Below, piece after piece: positions 50,631 to 58,900 of a DNA stretch of 64,000 bases. The first letter of the stretch is position 1, and each line of letters starts with the position of its first letter. This stretch comes from Amycolatopsis solani (GTDB lineage Bacteria; Actinomycetota; Actinomycetes; Mycobacteriales; Pseudonocardiaceae): positions 992,001 to 1,056,000 of the forward strand of contig NZ_JAWQJT010000001.1 in the NCBI RefSeq assembly GCF_033441515.1. The letters run 5' to 3'. The notes under the pieces are model-generated. The model had not been told where the DNA came from. It did not search any database and was given only the letters and a program-made list of their open reading frames with translations. The translations under genes were made by a program, and so were the position numbers.

Positions 50631-51368
50631 ATGAAGTTCGCCCGTGAGCTCGCCGAACCGTGGGGGCTGCTGTTCGCCGCCACGTCGGCCGGGGTGGCGT
50701 GGGCCGTGCAGCTGCCGGTCGTCGCCGCCGTCGGGGTCGGGGTGGCGGTGCTCGCCGCGCGGGCGGGCGTCGCCGTCGCGACCCGCGAGAAGGAGCCGGA
50801 ACCGCGTGAGGCGCGGGTGCTCGACGTCGCGCCCGGGTCGGCCGAGGAGAACTGGCTGCGCCGGGCCGAAAGCGCGGCCGAGGGCTTCGAGTCGCTCAGC
50901 GAGTCCCTCGACCCTGGACCGCTCGCCGACCGCGTCGCGGACATGGAACCGGTGGTCCAGGAGACGCTGGTGACGCTGCGGCGCCTGGCCGGCCGCGCGT
51001 CGGCGACCGGGAAGGCCCTCACCCGCGTCGACCTCGACGCGGTCGCGAAGGAGCGGCGCCGGCTGGAACGCGAACTGCCCTCGGCGAGCCCGGAAGTCCA
51101 CGGCGATCTCGAGCAGGCGCTGACGGCGGTGCAGGCCCAGGCCGACGTGCACGCGCGCCTCTCCGGCGCGCGCGACAAGCTGCTCGCGCAGCTGCAGTCC
51201 GGCGCGCTCGGCCTGGACAGCCTGGTGGCACGGGTCGCGGAGCTGACGGCCGCGACCACGGACGTCGCCGTCGACACCGGTGCCGTGCGGGAGCTGAGCG
51301 ACCAGCTGGAAGGCATCCGGCAGGGCGTGCTGGAAACCGAGCAGGCGACGCGGAAGTCGCTGGGTTAG
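50631..51368 (+). CDS. Membrane plus coiled-coil partner protein
   Basis: A 245-residue protein with two close hydrophobic segments (WGLLFAATSAGVAWAVQLPV and AAVGVGVAVLAARAGVAVA) and a long helical, coiled-coil-like C-terminus (VAKERRRLERELPSASPEVH, AELTAATTDVAVDTGAVREL). Unknown family. It follows the VWA gene by 13 bp in the same operon, so it may hold that protein or its complex at the membrane. Four bases overlap with the convergent MFS gene. Confidence 0.7.
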   Translation: MKFARELAEPWGLLFAATSAGVAWAVQLPVVAAVGVGVAVLAARAGVAVATREKEPEPREARVLDVAPGSAEENWLRRAESAAEGFESLSESLDPGPLADRVADMEPVVQETLVTLRRLAGRASATGKALTRVDLDAVAKERRRLERELPSASPEVHGDLEQALTAVQAQADVHARLSGARDKLLAQLQSGALGLDSLVARVAELTAATTDVAVDTGAVRELSDQLEGIRQGVLETEQATRKSLG

Positions 51369-52573
51369 ACGGCCACCGGCGTCCGCTCGCGCCGGGGCAG
51401 CAGCAGCGGCGTCGTGAGCACGAGAACCCCGGCGACCCCGATCGCGACCCGCGGCCCGGTGAAGCCGGCGAGCACGCCCCACACCGCGGTCAGCGCGGCG
51501 ATCGCCGCCTTGGTGCTGACCGACCACGCCGAGAGCGTGCCGGCCGCGCGATCCGGCGGCAGCTGTTCGAGGCGGTAGGTGGCCAGCACCGGGTTGAAGA
51601 CGCTGCAGCTGACGATCAAGCCCAGTTCGACGACCATGACGAAGACGAGCCCGCCGGTGCCGCGGGGCAGGAAGGCGAGCGCGAGGAGCCAGCACGCCCG
51701 GACCGCGCCCGACGTGAGCAGCACCGGGTGCCGCCCGAACCGGGCGACCAGCCGCGGGGTCAGCCGCGAGCCGGCGAGGCCGCCGAGGCAGGGCACGGCG
51801 AACGCGAGCCCGTACTGCCACGGCGTGAGCCCGAGCTCGCCCAGCATCAGCACCGCGAGCAGCGGCTCGGTTGCCATGACCAGGCCGTTGAAGACCATGG
51901 CGTTGAGCAGGAGGGGCCGCAGCCCGGGGTGGGCCAGCAGGAAGCGCCACCCGCCCGCCAGGTCTCGGGCGCGCGGGCGCCCGGTGGTGTGCGGGCGGGG
52001 TTCGTCGCCGCCGATCGCCCGGATCCCGAGCGCGGAAAGCAGGAAGCTGACGGCGTTGGCGACCACCGACGTCACCGGCCCGAGCACCGCGAACGCGGCC
52101 CCGCCGAGCGGCGGCCCGAGCGCGGTGGCGGTCCAGTTCGTCGACTCGAACCGGCCGTTGGCCACGAGCAGGTCCTCCGGCGCGACGAGCCCCTTCAGGA
52201 AGGCGCCGCTCGCCGATGTGAAGGTGATGTCCGCCGCGGCGACGACCACCGAGACGGCGAGGAGCTGGCCGAAGCTCAGCAGGCCGAGCGCGTAGCAGGC
52301 GGGCACGCTCAGCAGCGCGCCAAACCGGATCAGGTCCATGGCCACCATGACCGGCCGCTTCCGGCGCCGGTCGACCCACGGCCCCAGCGGCACGGCCACG
52401 AGCGCCCCGACGGCCGGCCCGATCGCGGCGAGCGCGGAGACGGCCGCCGGCCCGGCGTGCAGCACGAGGATGGCGAGCATCGGGAAGGCGCCGAACCCGA
52501 GCCAGGTGCCGAACGCGCTCACGGCGTAAGCCGACCAAAGCCACCTGAACCGCCGCCCGAGCCGCCTGCGCAT
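51365..52573 (-). CDS. MFS transporter
   Basis: Drug-exporter-like MFS protein of 402 residues, about 12 membrane segments; the A-motif variant is PLGPWVDRRRKRPVMVAMDL after segment 2, and FGTWLGFGAFPMLAILVLHA lies in segment 1. ATG 52573 is the best start though no ribosome site is evident; the frame is open to 52636. It diverges from a LysR gene with a palindrome between them, so the LysR protein probably controls this exporter. Confidence 0.82.
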   Translation of the reverse strand: MRRRLGRRFRWLWSAYAVSAFGTWLGFGAFPMLAILVLHAGPAAVSALAAIGPAVGALVAVPLGPWVDRRRKRPVMVAMDLIRFGALLSVPACYALGLLSFGQLLAVSVVVAAADITFTSASGAFLKGLVAPEDLLVANGRFESTNWTATALGPPLGGAAFAVLGPVTSVVANAVSFLLSALGIRAIGGDEPRPHTTGRPRARDLAGGWRFLLAHPGLRPLLLNAMVFNGLVMATEPLLAVLMLGELGLTPWQYGLAFAVPCLGGLAGSRLTPRLVARFGRHPVLLTSGAVRACWLLALAFLPRGTGGLVFVMVVELGLIVSCSVFNPVLATYRLEQLPPDRAAGTLSAWSVSTKAAIAALTAVWGVLAGFTGPRVAIGVAGVLVLTTPLLLPRRERTPVAV

Positions 52574-52632
52574 CACCGGGAGATCAAAGCGAGGAGTAGG
52601 CCGGCGAAGCAAACAACCGACGCGTCGGCGAG

Positions 52633-52651
52633 CCACAACGCCGGGTTGTGG
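52633..52651. promoter_or_regulatory. 19-bp palindrome in MFS/LysR divergent region
   Basis: CCACAAC-GCCGG-GTTGTGG (7-bp perfect arms, 5-base centre). A second palindrome, CCGACGCGTCGG, is at 52617-52628. The first sits just upstream of the LysR -10-like box TAAAGT (52655-52660); a LysR-type site is likely. Confidence 0.5.
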
Positions 52652-52668
52652 ATCTAAAGTCGGGCGCC

Positions 52669-53586
52669 GTGGACCTCGACGCAGTGCGCACCTTCGTGGC
52701 CGTCGTCGCGGCGGGCCGGTTCCAGGACGCCGCGGTAGAGCTGTCGATCACGCAGCAGGCGGTCTCGAAGCGCATCGCGACGCTGGAGAAGGCGGTCGGG
52801 ACCCGGTTGTTCACCCGCACCGCCCGCGGCGCGCGGCTGACCGCCGAGGGCGAAGCGTTCCTGCCCCACGCGCACGAGCTGCTGACCGCGGAGGCGCGCG
52901 CACTCGCGTCGGTGCGCACCGGGCCCCTGCGCGTCGACGTCATCGGACGCCGGCTGTGCCCGGCGACGTTGCTGCGCGGGTTCCACGAGGCGCACCCGGA
53001 GATCGCCGTGGAGGTGGTGACCCTCTTCGACACGGCGGTCGCCGCGCTGCGGAACGGCTCGATCGACGCATCGTTCCGCGCGGTGGTCGAGCTGCCTGCG
53101 GACCTCGACGCGCAGTGGGTGTTCGACGAGCCCATCGAGCTGCTGTGCGGGCCCCGGCACCCCCTGGCGGGATCGGCTTCGGTGACGCCGGCCGAGCTGG
53201 GCGGGCATCGGCTCTGGCTGCCCGGCGTGGTGCCCGGGACGGAGTGGGGTGCGTATTACGCCGCGCTCGCGGCGGCGTTCGGGCTGTCGATCGACACGAC
53301 CGGGCCGAACTTCGGCACCGAGGTGGTGCTGGACGAGGTCGCGAAGTCGGCGGAGGTCGCGACGCTGGTGCCGACCGGAGCGCGGCTGCTTTGGCCGGCG
53401 GAGTACGACTTGCGGCGGGTGCGGATCGAGCGGCCGGTGCCGGTGTACCCGCATTCGCTGGTCTGGCGCCGGGCCGATCGGCACCCGGCGGTGTCTCTGC
53501 TGCGGGACCACCTGCGGCCTGGTCGGGGTGTCGCCGACGCCTGGCGGCCGGGGTGGGCGGCTCGGGGTGTGCCCAGCGCGGGGTGA
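52669..53586 (+). CDS. LysR-family regulator
   Basis: A 305-residue regulator. N-terminal winged helix: FVAVVAAGRFQDAAVELSIT and QQAVSKRIATLEKAVGTRLF; C-terminal effector domain of the periplasmic-binding type (LRVDVIGRRLCPATLLRGFH). GTG 52669 lies eight bases after TAAAGT; GTG 52648 is in frame but falls within the palindrome. Divergent from the MFS gene. The effector is unknown. Confidence 0.88.
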   Translation: MDLDAVRTFVAVVAAGRFQDAAVELSITQQAVSKRIATLEKAVGTRLFTRTARGARLTAEGEAFLPHAHELLTAEARALASVRTGPLRVDVIGRRLCPATLLRGFHEAHPEIAVEVVTLFDTAVAALRNGSIDASFRAVVELPADLDAQWVFDEPIELLCGPRHPLAGSASVTPAELGGHRLWLPGVVPGTEWGAYYAALAAAFGLSIDTTGPNFGTEVVLDEVAKSAEVATLVPTGARLLWPAEYDLRRVRIERPVPVYPHSLVWRRADRHPAVSLLRDHLRPGRGVADAWRPGWAARGVPSAG

Positions 53587-53616
53587 GACACCTTGCCGCA
53601 GCGGGCCCGGAGGCGC

Positions 53617-54639
53617 TCAGCCCAGCCAGACCGTGCCCAGGACCGGGTAGCCCGGCAAGCCTGTTCTGGCCGCGCCTGGCCGAGGCACTCCGGCGATCCA
53701 CAGCCGGCCCGTTGCCGCGATGTTGGCGGCCATCGAGGGGTCGGCCTTGGGGAGGCGGAAAGCGACGACCGTGCCGTCGGCCAGCATCGTCAGGCCGCTC
53801 AGCCTCGCGGTGCCGCGGCGGTCCATGCGGACCGGGCCGTCCAGGACCGCGCGCAGTTCCGTCCAGTGGTCGGCGGCCAGGGGGCGGCGGTGGGCGAGCG
53901 AGCGCAGTCCCGTGGCCAGTGAGCCCAGGAGCGCGCCGGTCGCGAAGGCCCACGCGACCCAGCCCATCACCGGGAAGTCGAGCCGGACCCACAGCGCGAA
54001 GCCGGCCAGCACCAGCAGGAACGCCGCCGTGCGGCGCAGCTCGCGGGCGAGCTGGCGGCGGTGCGCGGCGAGCACCGGGTCGAGGCGCGGCGACCCCGAG
54101 CCTGCCGGTGCCGGGACGGCCACCGCACCCGGCGGCGGCGTCTGGTGGATGCGGGCGCGACGGACCCGGACCAGCCCGGAAAACCCGACGAAGACCTTCT
54201 GCCCGCGCCCCAGCAGCCAGACCCGCCGGTGCCCGGCCAGCAGCAACCGGTGGGCCTCGTCGAGGCGGACGCGCAGCCAGCGGCCGTCCGGCAGGCGCAC
54301 GCCGACCGTCGGCCCGGCCGCCACCAACACCGTGACGTCCACCTGCCGGAACGCTTCCCGCTTCAGCCGCGTTTCGGGCACCCTCAGATACGCGCGGTAG
54401 AGCCACCACGCCTCGACCGAGCCGACCAGCGCGAGCGTGCCCACCGGCAGCGCGAGGCCGGCGCCGGTGAAGAACTGGGCGAACCCGAACACGAGGAACA
54501 CCCAGGACAGCAACCGCTGGTCCGCGGTGCTCCGGCCGATCCGGTCGAGGTATTCGCCGAAGATCGGCAGCGCCCCGGACGGCATGGCGGGGTCGAGTTC
54601 GAACGCCGGCACGCGTTCGGGAAGCGGGACGATCTGCAC
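53617..54639 (-). CDS. Unknown membrane protein
   Basis: Not recognised. 340 residues with two pairs of hydrophobic segments: LLSWVFLVFGFAQFFTGAGL with LPVGTLALVGSVEAWWLYRA, and AAFLLVLAGFALWVRLDF with GWVAWAFATGALLGSLATG. Between them lies a cytoplasmic part with RLPDGRWLRVRLDEAHRLLL, rich in Arg. The C-terminal part has the beta pattern GLTMLADGTVVAFRLP. GTG 54639 as start is plausible. It converges with the LysR gene. The 155 bp upstream hold several CCGG-rich hairpins and the iron box of the divergent gene. Confidence 0.7.
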   Translation of the reverse strand: MQIVPLPERVPAFELDPAMPSGALPIFGEYLDRIGRSTADQRLLSWVFLVFGFAQFFTGAGLALPVGTLALVGSVEAWWLYRAYLRVPETRLKREAFRQVDVTVLVAAGPTVGVRLPDGRWLRVRLDEAHRLLLAGHRRVWLLGRGQKVFVGFSGLVRVRRARIHQTPPPGAVAVPAPAGSGSPRLDPVLAAHRRQLARELRRTAAFLLVLAGFALWVRLDFPVMGWVAWAFATGALLGSLATGLRSLAHRRPLAADHWTELRAVLDGPVRMDRRGTARLSGLTMLADGTVVAFRLPKADPSMAANIAATGRLWIAGVPRPGAARTGLPGYPVLGTVWLG

Positions 54640-54761
54640 GCTGGGCCCCCACCGTGTCGGCCGGTATCACCGGCTTTTCGGTGAACCGGTCACCGGCGTT
54701 ACCGGATACTCCGTTCAGCGGAACGAACGCGTGACGCGGGCGACTATCCAGACCGTCGAAT

Positions 54762-54780
54762 TCAGGTTAGGCTCACCTAA
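54762..54780. promoter_or_regulatory. IdeR/DtxR-type iron box
   Basis: TCAGGTTAGGCTCACCTAA matches the 19-bp actinobacterial iron-box consensus (TTAGGTTAGGCTAACCTAA) at 17 of 19 positions. It ends four bases before the AGGAGG ribosome site of the DUF2470 gene, where bound IdeR would block transcription in iron-rich cells. Confidence 0.75.
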
Positions 54781-54794
54781 GTAGGAGGTGAGCC

Positions 54795-55592
54795 GTGACC
54801 CAGGCACCCGCATCCATCCGCCGCCCGCCGGCACCGAACCCCGCCGAGCGGGCCAAGACGATCGCGACCCGCAACGGTCCCGCGTCCTTGCTGCCCACCT
54901 GCGAACGCGCCGGTCTCGACGGCGAGCGCGTCGTCCCGGTCCTGCACCACGTGCACCACAGCGGCAGCGTGAGCGTCTTGCTGCCCGACGACCACCCGAT
55001 GGTCAACGCGGCGAAGCAGACCCAGCGCGGCGAGCTGGCCGTGATGGTCGAGCTCGCCGACCAGGCGCCGGTCGCCCTGCGGGAGCCGATCCGCGGGCTG
55101 CTGTGGATCACCGGCTGGCTGCGCCCGCTCTCGCCGGTGTCGGCCCGCGCCCGGGCGATAGCGATCGCCGAAACACGGGCGGACGAACGCCTGCTCGACG
55201 TCGGACACGGCGTCACGCTGCTGCGGCTCACCCCGGCGTCGCTCGTGCTCGCCGACGCCGAAGGCACGCACTCGCTGCGCCCGCACATGTTCAGCGCCGC
55301 GCCGCCGGACCCGTTCCACGACTACGAGGCCCAGTGGCTGCGACACCTGGAGAGCGACCACTCCGACGTCGTCGACCAGCTGGCGAAGCACCTGCCGGCG
55401 GACCTGCGCGGCGGCCGGATCCGCCCGCTCGGCCTCGACCGGTTCGGGCTGCGGCTGCGCGTCGAGTCCGAGGGCGGCGACCACGACGTCCGGCTGGCCT
55501 TCTCGAAGTCCGTCGACAGCCCGCCGCAGCTCGCGATGGAGCTGCGGCGGCTGGTCGGCTGCCCGTTCCTGCGCGGCGGCGCGTCAGGCTAG
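54795..55592 (+). CDS. DUF2470 / HugZ-like protein, iron-regulated
   Basis: A 265-residue protein with an N-terminal split-barrel, FMN-binding-like part (LPTCERAGLDGERVVPVLHH ... SGSVSVLLPDDHPMV) and a C-terminal DUF2470 domain (AQWLRHLESDHSDVVDQLAK ... GGDHDVRLAFSKSVDSPPQL). This layout recalls HugZ-type heme-degrading and heme-binding proteins. GTG 54795 has AGGAGG six bases upstream and a strong iron box before that, so it is expected to be on when iron is scarce. A role in getting iron from heme, or in siderophore-related flavin chemistry, is inferred. Its stop region overlaps the convergent PPOX gene by nine bases. Confidence 0.82.
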   Translation: MTQAPASIRRPPAPNPAERAKTIATRNGPASLLPTCERAGLDGERVVPVLHHVHHSGSVSVLLPDDHPMVNAAKQTQRGELAVMVELADQAPVALREPIRGLLWITGWLRPLSPVSARARAIAIAETRADERLLDVGHGVTLLRLTPASLVLADAEGTHSLRPHMFSAAPPDPFHDYEAQWLRHLESDHSDVVDQLAKHLPADLRGGRIRPLGLDRFGLRLRVESEGGDHDVRLAFSKSVDSPPQLAMELRRLVGCPFLRGGASG

Positions 55593-56045
55593 CTCGGCGG
55601 GGAACCCGCCCTTCGCGATCGGGCCCCAGCTCTCGATGGTCACCCGGATGATGCTCTTGCCCTGCTTCACCATGGCTTCGCGGTATTCGTCCCAATCCGG
55701 GTGCTCGCCGGAAATGGCCCGGAAGTACTCCACGAGCGGCTCGACCGACTCCGGGATGTCCAGCACCTCCGCGGTGCCGTTGAGCTGCACCCACTGGTCG
55801 TTCCACTCGTCGGAGAGGATGCAGGCCGAGACGGCGGGGTTGCGCTTGATGTTCACGATCTTGGCGCGCTTCGGGTAGGTCGAGATGACCAGCCTGCCTT
55901 CGGCGTCGACCCCGCAGGTGACCGGCGAAAGCTGCGGCCCGCCGTCGGCCTTCGTGGTCAGCAGGATCGCGCGGTGGCGGGTGGACAGGAACTCGACCAG
56001 CTCGGCGCGGTCGACGGTTTCGTTGGTGGCGATGCTCCTCGGCAT
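55584..56045 (-). CDS. PPOX-class F420-dependent oxidoreductase-like protein
   Basis: A 153-residue split-barrel protein: AELVEFLSTRHRAILLTTKA, GPQLSPVTCGVDAEGRLVI and STYPKRAKIVNIKRNPAVSA are typical of the F420-binding PPOX group of actinobacteria; EVLDIPESVEPLVEYFRAIS is the usual C-terminal helix. The substrate is unknown. ATG 56045 lies six bases after TACCTT (leaderless); the frame is open upstream but runs into the divergent gene. Its -10 box overlaps that of the CPBP gene. Confidence 0.87.
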   Translation of the reverse strand: MPRSIATNETVDRAELVEFLSTRHRAILLTTKADGGPQLSPVTCGVDAEGRLVISTYPKRAKIVNIKRNPAVSACILSDEWNDQWVQLNGTAEVLDIPESVEPLVEYFRAISGEHPDWDEYREAMVKQGKSIIRVTIESWGPIAKGGFPAELA

Positions 56046-56067
56046 ACCCCGAAGGTAGCGTGCGCGC
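56046..56067. promoter_or_regulatory. Divergent leaderless promoters with overlapping -10 boxes
   Basis: Only 22 bp separate the two start codons. The minus-strand -10 box TACCTT is the complement of 56052-56057; the plus-strand box TAGCGT is 56056-56061. Each ends six bases before its ATG and they share two bases. Confidence 0.6.
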
Positions 56068-56880
56068 ATGACGTTCACCGCGCGATCGTGGCTGGCCCCG
56101 GCCCGCCCCGAATTCCCCGGGACGATCGAGGACCCGGCGGAGCGCCGCGCGATCAAGCTCGAGCTGCTGCTCGTCTTCGGCATCACGCTCGGCCTGTCCG
56201 GCGTGCGCAGCCTGCTGTCCCTTGTGGACTCGCTGCTGCAGCCGACGCCGCTGGCCCAGCAGCAGGTTCAGCTCAACGTGCCGCAGGCCGCGGCGAGCCT
56301 GATCGACCTGCTCAAGCAGCTGCTCTCGGCCGCCCAGCTGGTCGGCTGGGGCGCGCTGGGGCTGTACTTCCTGTGGCGCGCGGGGATCAAGATCGCGCAG
56401 GTCGGCCTGGACCGCCGGTCGCCAGGTCGCGACGCGCTGCTGACGCTCGCGCTCGCCGCGCTGATCGGGATACCCGGCCTGGCGCTCTACTTCGTCTCCT
56501 ACCACCTCGGGTTCAGCCTGGCGGTGCAACCGTCCACATTGAACGACACGTGGTGGCGGCCGATCACGCTGACGCTGTCCGCGTTCGGCAACGCCTTCGC
56601 CGAGGAAGTCCTGGTCGTCGGCTACCTGCTGACCCGGCTGCGCCAGCTCGGCGTCCGCGAGAACAACGCCTTGTTCGGCGCCGCCGTGCTGCGCGGGTCG
56701 TACCACCTGTACCAGGGCTTCGGCGGGTTCGTCGGGAACCTGATCATGGGCCTGGTGTTCGGCAGGCTGTGGCAGAAGACGAACCGGCTGTGGCCGCTCG
56801 TGGCCGCGCACACGCTGTTCGACTTCGTGTCGTTCGTCGGGTATTCGCTGCTCAAAGGTCACGTTTCGTGGCTCCCGTGA
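56068..56880 (+). CDS. CPBP-family intramembrane metalloprotease
   Basis: A 270-residue membrane protein with about six to seven segments. Motif 1 EEVLVVGYLLTRLRQLG carries the two glutamates and the arginine, motif 2 is RGSYHLYQGFGGFVGN with a histidine, and motif 3 AAHTLFDFVSFVGY contains the last histidine and aspartate. The family includes prenyl-protein proteases and bacteriocin-immunity proteins. ATG 56068 has no ribosome site; TAGCGT ends six bases upstream. Confidence 0.88.
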   Translation: MTFTARSWLAPARPEFPGTIEDPAERRAIKLELLLVFGITLGLSGVRSLLSLVDSLLQPTPLAQQQVQLNVPQAAASLIDLLKQLLSAAQLVGWGALGLYFLWRAGIKIAQVGLDRRSPGRDALLTLALAALIGIPGLALYFVSYHLGFSLAVQPSTLNDTWWRPITLTLSAFGNAFAEEVLVVGYLLTRLRQLGVRENNALFGAAVLRGSYHLYQGFGGFVGNLIMGLVFGRLWQKTNRLWPLVAAHTLFDFVSFVGYSLLKGHVSWLP

Positions 56881-56893
56881 ATAGGATCGGGTG

Positions 56894-58108
56894 GTGAGCG
56901 ACGAAACGACACCTCCCCGGGTGGACAGCGAAGTCGGACCCCTGCGCGCGGTGCTGCTGCACCGGCCCGGCAACGAGCTCAAAAGGCTGACGCCCCGCAA
57001 CAACGACCAGCTCCTGTTCGACTCGATCCCGTGGGTCGACCGGGCCCAGGCCGAGCACGACGCGTTCGCCGAAGTGCTGCGCAGCCGCGGCGTCGACGTC
57101 CTGCTGCTGGCCGACGCGCTCCGCACCGCGCTGGAGGACGACCGCGCCCACGCGGCGGGCGTCCACGCGGCCGTCGACGACCGGCGCCTCGGCGGCGACC
57201 TGGCCGACTCGCTGCGGTCGCACCTGTCGAGCGCCAGCGCCGCGGGTCTCGCCGAGGTCCTGATGGCCGGGATGACGTTCGAGGAGCTGCCGTCCGCGGA
57301 GGGCGCGTCGCTGGTGCGGATGATGAACCACCCGCACGACTTCGCCGTCGACCCGCTGCCGAACCTGCTGTTCACCCGCGACTCGTCGGCGTGGATCGCC
57401 GACCGGGTGGCGGTTTCGTCGCTGACCATGCCCGCGCGCCGCCGGGAAACCGCGGTGCTGGACCTGATCTACGCGTACCACCCGCAGTTCCGGCACGCGG
57501 CCCGCGCGTACGGCGCCCATTCCGCGCCGATCGAAGGCGGCGACGTCATGCTGCTGGCCCCGGGCGTGCTGGCCATCGGCGTCGGCGAGCGGACGACGGC
57601 GGCCGGCGCCGAGTCGCTCGCCCGCTCGGTGTTCGCCGACGGCATCGCGCACACCGTGCTGGCGGTGCCGATCGAGCAGTCCCGCGCGACCATGCACCTG
57701 GACACGGTCTGCACGATGGTCGACGCCGACGCCGTGGTCATGTACCCGCTGGCACGCGACTCCCTGACCGCGTTCACGCTGCGCCCGACCGGCGACGGCG
57801 GCGTGAAGGTGGCCGGCCCGGCCCCGTTCCTGGTGGCCGCGGCCGAAGCGATGGAGATCGACCGGCTGCGCGTCATCGACACCGGCCTCGACCCGGTGAC
57901 CGCCGAACGCGAGCAGTGGGACGACGGCAACAACACGCTCGCGCTGGCCCCGGGCGTCGTCGTCGGCTACGAGCGGAACGTCGAGACGAACGAGCGGCTG
58001 GAGGCGGCGGGCATCGAGGTGCTGCCGATCGCGGGCTCCGAGCTGGGTTCCGGCCGCGGCGGGCCGCGTTGCATGTCGTGCCCGATCCGCCGCGAACCAC
58101 TGCGTTAA
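56894..58108 (+). CDS. arcA: Arginine deiminase
   Basis: Hydrolyses arginine to citrulline and ammonia. 404 residues. The N-terminal [40 protein letters not shown], catalytic histidine in [11 protein letters not shown], the acid residues in [11 protein letters not shown], and the cysteine nucleophile in [10 protein letters not shown] near the end are all present. GTG 56894 lies six bases after TAGGAT (leaderless); a second GTG at 56891 is adjacent. No ornithine carbamoyltransferase or carbamate kinase gene is next to it, so it does not sit in a full arc operon. Ends just before a 19-bp inverted repeat. Confidence 0.95.
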   Translation: MSDETTPPRVDSEVGPLRAVLLHRPGNELKRLTPRNNDQLLFDSIPWVDRAQAEHDAFAEVLRSRGVDVLLLADALRTALEDDRAHAAGVHAAVDDRRLGGDLADSLRSHLSSASAAGLAEVLMAGMTFEELPSAEGASLVRMMNHPHDFAVDPLPNLLFTRDSSAWIADRVAVSSLTMPARRRETAVLDLIYAYHPQFRHAARAYGAHSAPIEGGDVMLLAPGVLAIGVGERTTAAGAESLARSVFADGIAHTVLAVPIEQSRATMHLDTVCTMVDADAVVMYPLARDSLTAFTLRPTGDGGVKVAGPAPFLVAAAEAMEIDRLRVIDTGLDPVTAEREQWDDGNNTLALAPGVVVGYERNVETNERLEAAGIEVLPIAGSELGSGRGGPRCMSCPIRREPLR

Positions 58109-58111
58109 ATG

Positions 58112-58159
58112 AAGTAAGCCTTCCCTAAATGTGTTCGACAATTTAGGGAAGGCTTACTT
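58112..58159. terminator. 19-bp perfect inverted repeat after arcA
   Basis: Arms 58112-58130 and 58141-58159 pair perfectly over 19 bp with a 10-base loop, four bases after the arcA stop. Likely terminator; each arm also resembles an iron box, see the next entry. Confidence 0.6.
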
Positions 58160-58161
58160 AA
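58143..58161. promoter_or_regulatory. Iron-box-like sequence upstream of ferritin
   Basis: TTAGGGAAGGCTTACTTAA matches the IdeR consensus at 15 of 19 positions. The opposite arm gives 14 of 19 (58110-58128, reversed) and a weaker dyad (CTAGG-N9-CCTAA, 12 of 19) is at 58178-58196. In mycobacteria IdeR activates the ferritin gene bfrB from repeated upstream boxes. Confidence 0.5.
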
Positions 58162-58257
58162 ATAAGGTTTGTCTTCTCTAGGAATGGTAACCCTAATAGG
58201 GGGCAGATCACCAGTACCGAGTGGCTTTGCGCGGAATCTTGATCTATTCTGTTCTGC

Positions 58258-58812
58258 ATGGCCCTCACCAAGAAGAAAGAACCGCGCTCGAAGTTCTTCG
58301 AACTGCTGCAGGCGCAGATCCACAACGAGTTCAACGCGTCCCAGCAGTACATCGCGCTCGCGGTGTGGTTCGACGCCGAGGACCTGCCGCAGCTGGCGAA
58401 GCACTTCTACAAGCAGTCCGTCGAAGAGCGCAACCACGCGATGGCGCTCGTGCAGTACATGCTCGACCGCGACCACCACGTCGAGATCCCCGGCACCGGC
58501 GAGGTGCGCAACGACTTCTCGGGTGTCGCCGAGCTCATCGAGCTGGCACTGGAGCAGGAGAAGGAGGTCGCCGCCGACATCTCCGCGATGACCAAGGCGG
58601 CGCGGGCCGAAGAGGACTACATCAGCGAGCAGTTCACGCAGTGGTTCCTCAAGGAGCAGGTCGAAGAGATCTCCCAGATGAGCACGCTGCTGAACGTCGT
58701 CAAGCGCGCGAACGGCAACCTGTTCGAGGTCGAGAACCACCTCCACCGCGAGTCGGTCGGCGACAACGGCGCCGACGCGCAGATGCCGCCGGTGGCCGGC
58801 GGCGCGCTCTAA
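58258..58812 (+). CDS. Ferritin (BfrB-like)
   Basis: Iron-storage protein of 184 residues, non-heme ferritin type. Ferroxidase centre ligands are visible in AQIHNEFNASQQYIALAVWF (first helix Glu), SVEERNHAMALVQYML (Glu/His of the second) and LEQEKEVAADI; ISEQFTQWFLKEQVEEISQM holds the later glutamates. The C-terminal tail (NGADAQMPPVAGG) is longer than in E. coli FtnA, as in mycobacterial BfrB. ATG 58258 lies seven bases after TATTCT; no ribosome site, so leaderless is likely. It ends in a strong terminator hairpin. Confidence 0.94.
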   Translation: MALTKKKEPRSKFFELLQAQIHNEFNASQQYIALAVWFDAEDLPQLAKHFYKQSVEERNHAMALVQYMLDRDHHVEIPGTGEVRNDFSGVAELIELALEQEKEVAADISAMTKAARAEEDYISEQFTQWFLKEQVEEISQMSTLLNVVKRANGNLFEVENHLHRESVGDNGADAQMPPVAGGAL

Positions 58813-58844
58813 AGCTTTCGCTCCCACCACGCGCGAGAAATGCC

Positions 58845-58884
58845 GGAAGCCCGGGCCCTCCCCCTGTGGATGGCCCGGGCTTCC
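58845..58884. terminator. Terminator hairpin after ferritin
   Basis: GGAAGCCCGGGCC (58845-58857) and its complement (58872-58884) form a 13-bp stem with a 14-base loop; four further pairs follow beyond a one-base bulge. It also serves the convergent gene ending at 58901. Confidence 0.75.
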
Positions 58885-58900
58885 GCATGCGGCCGGCTGA

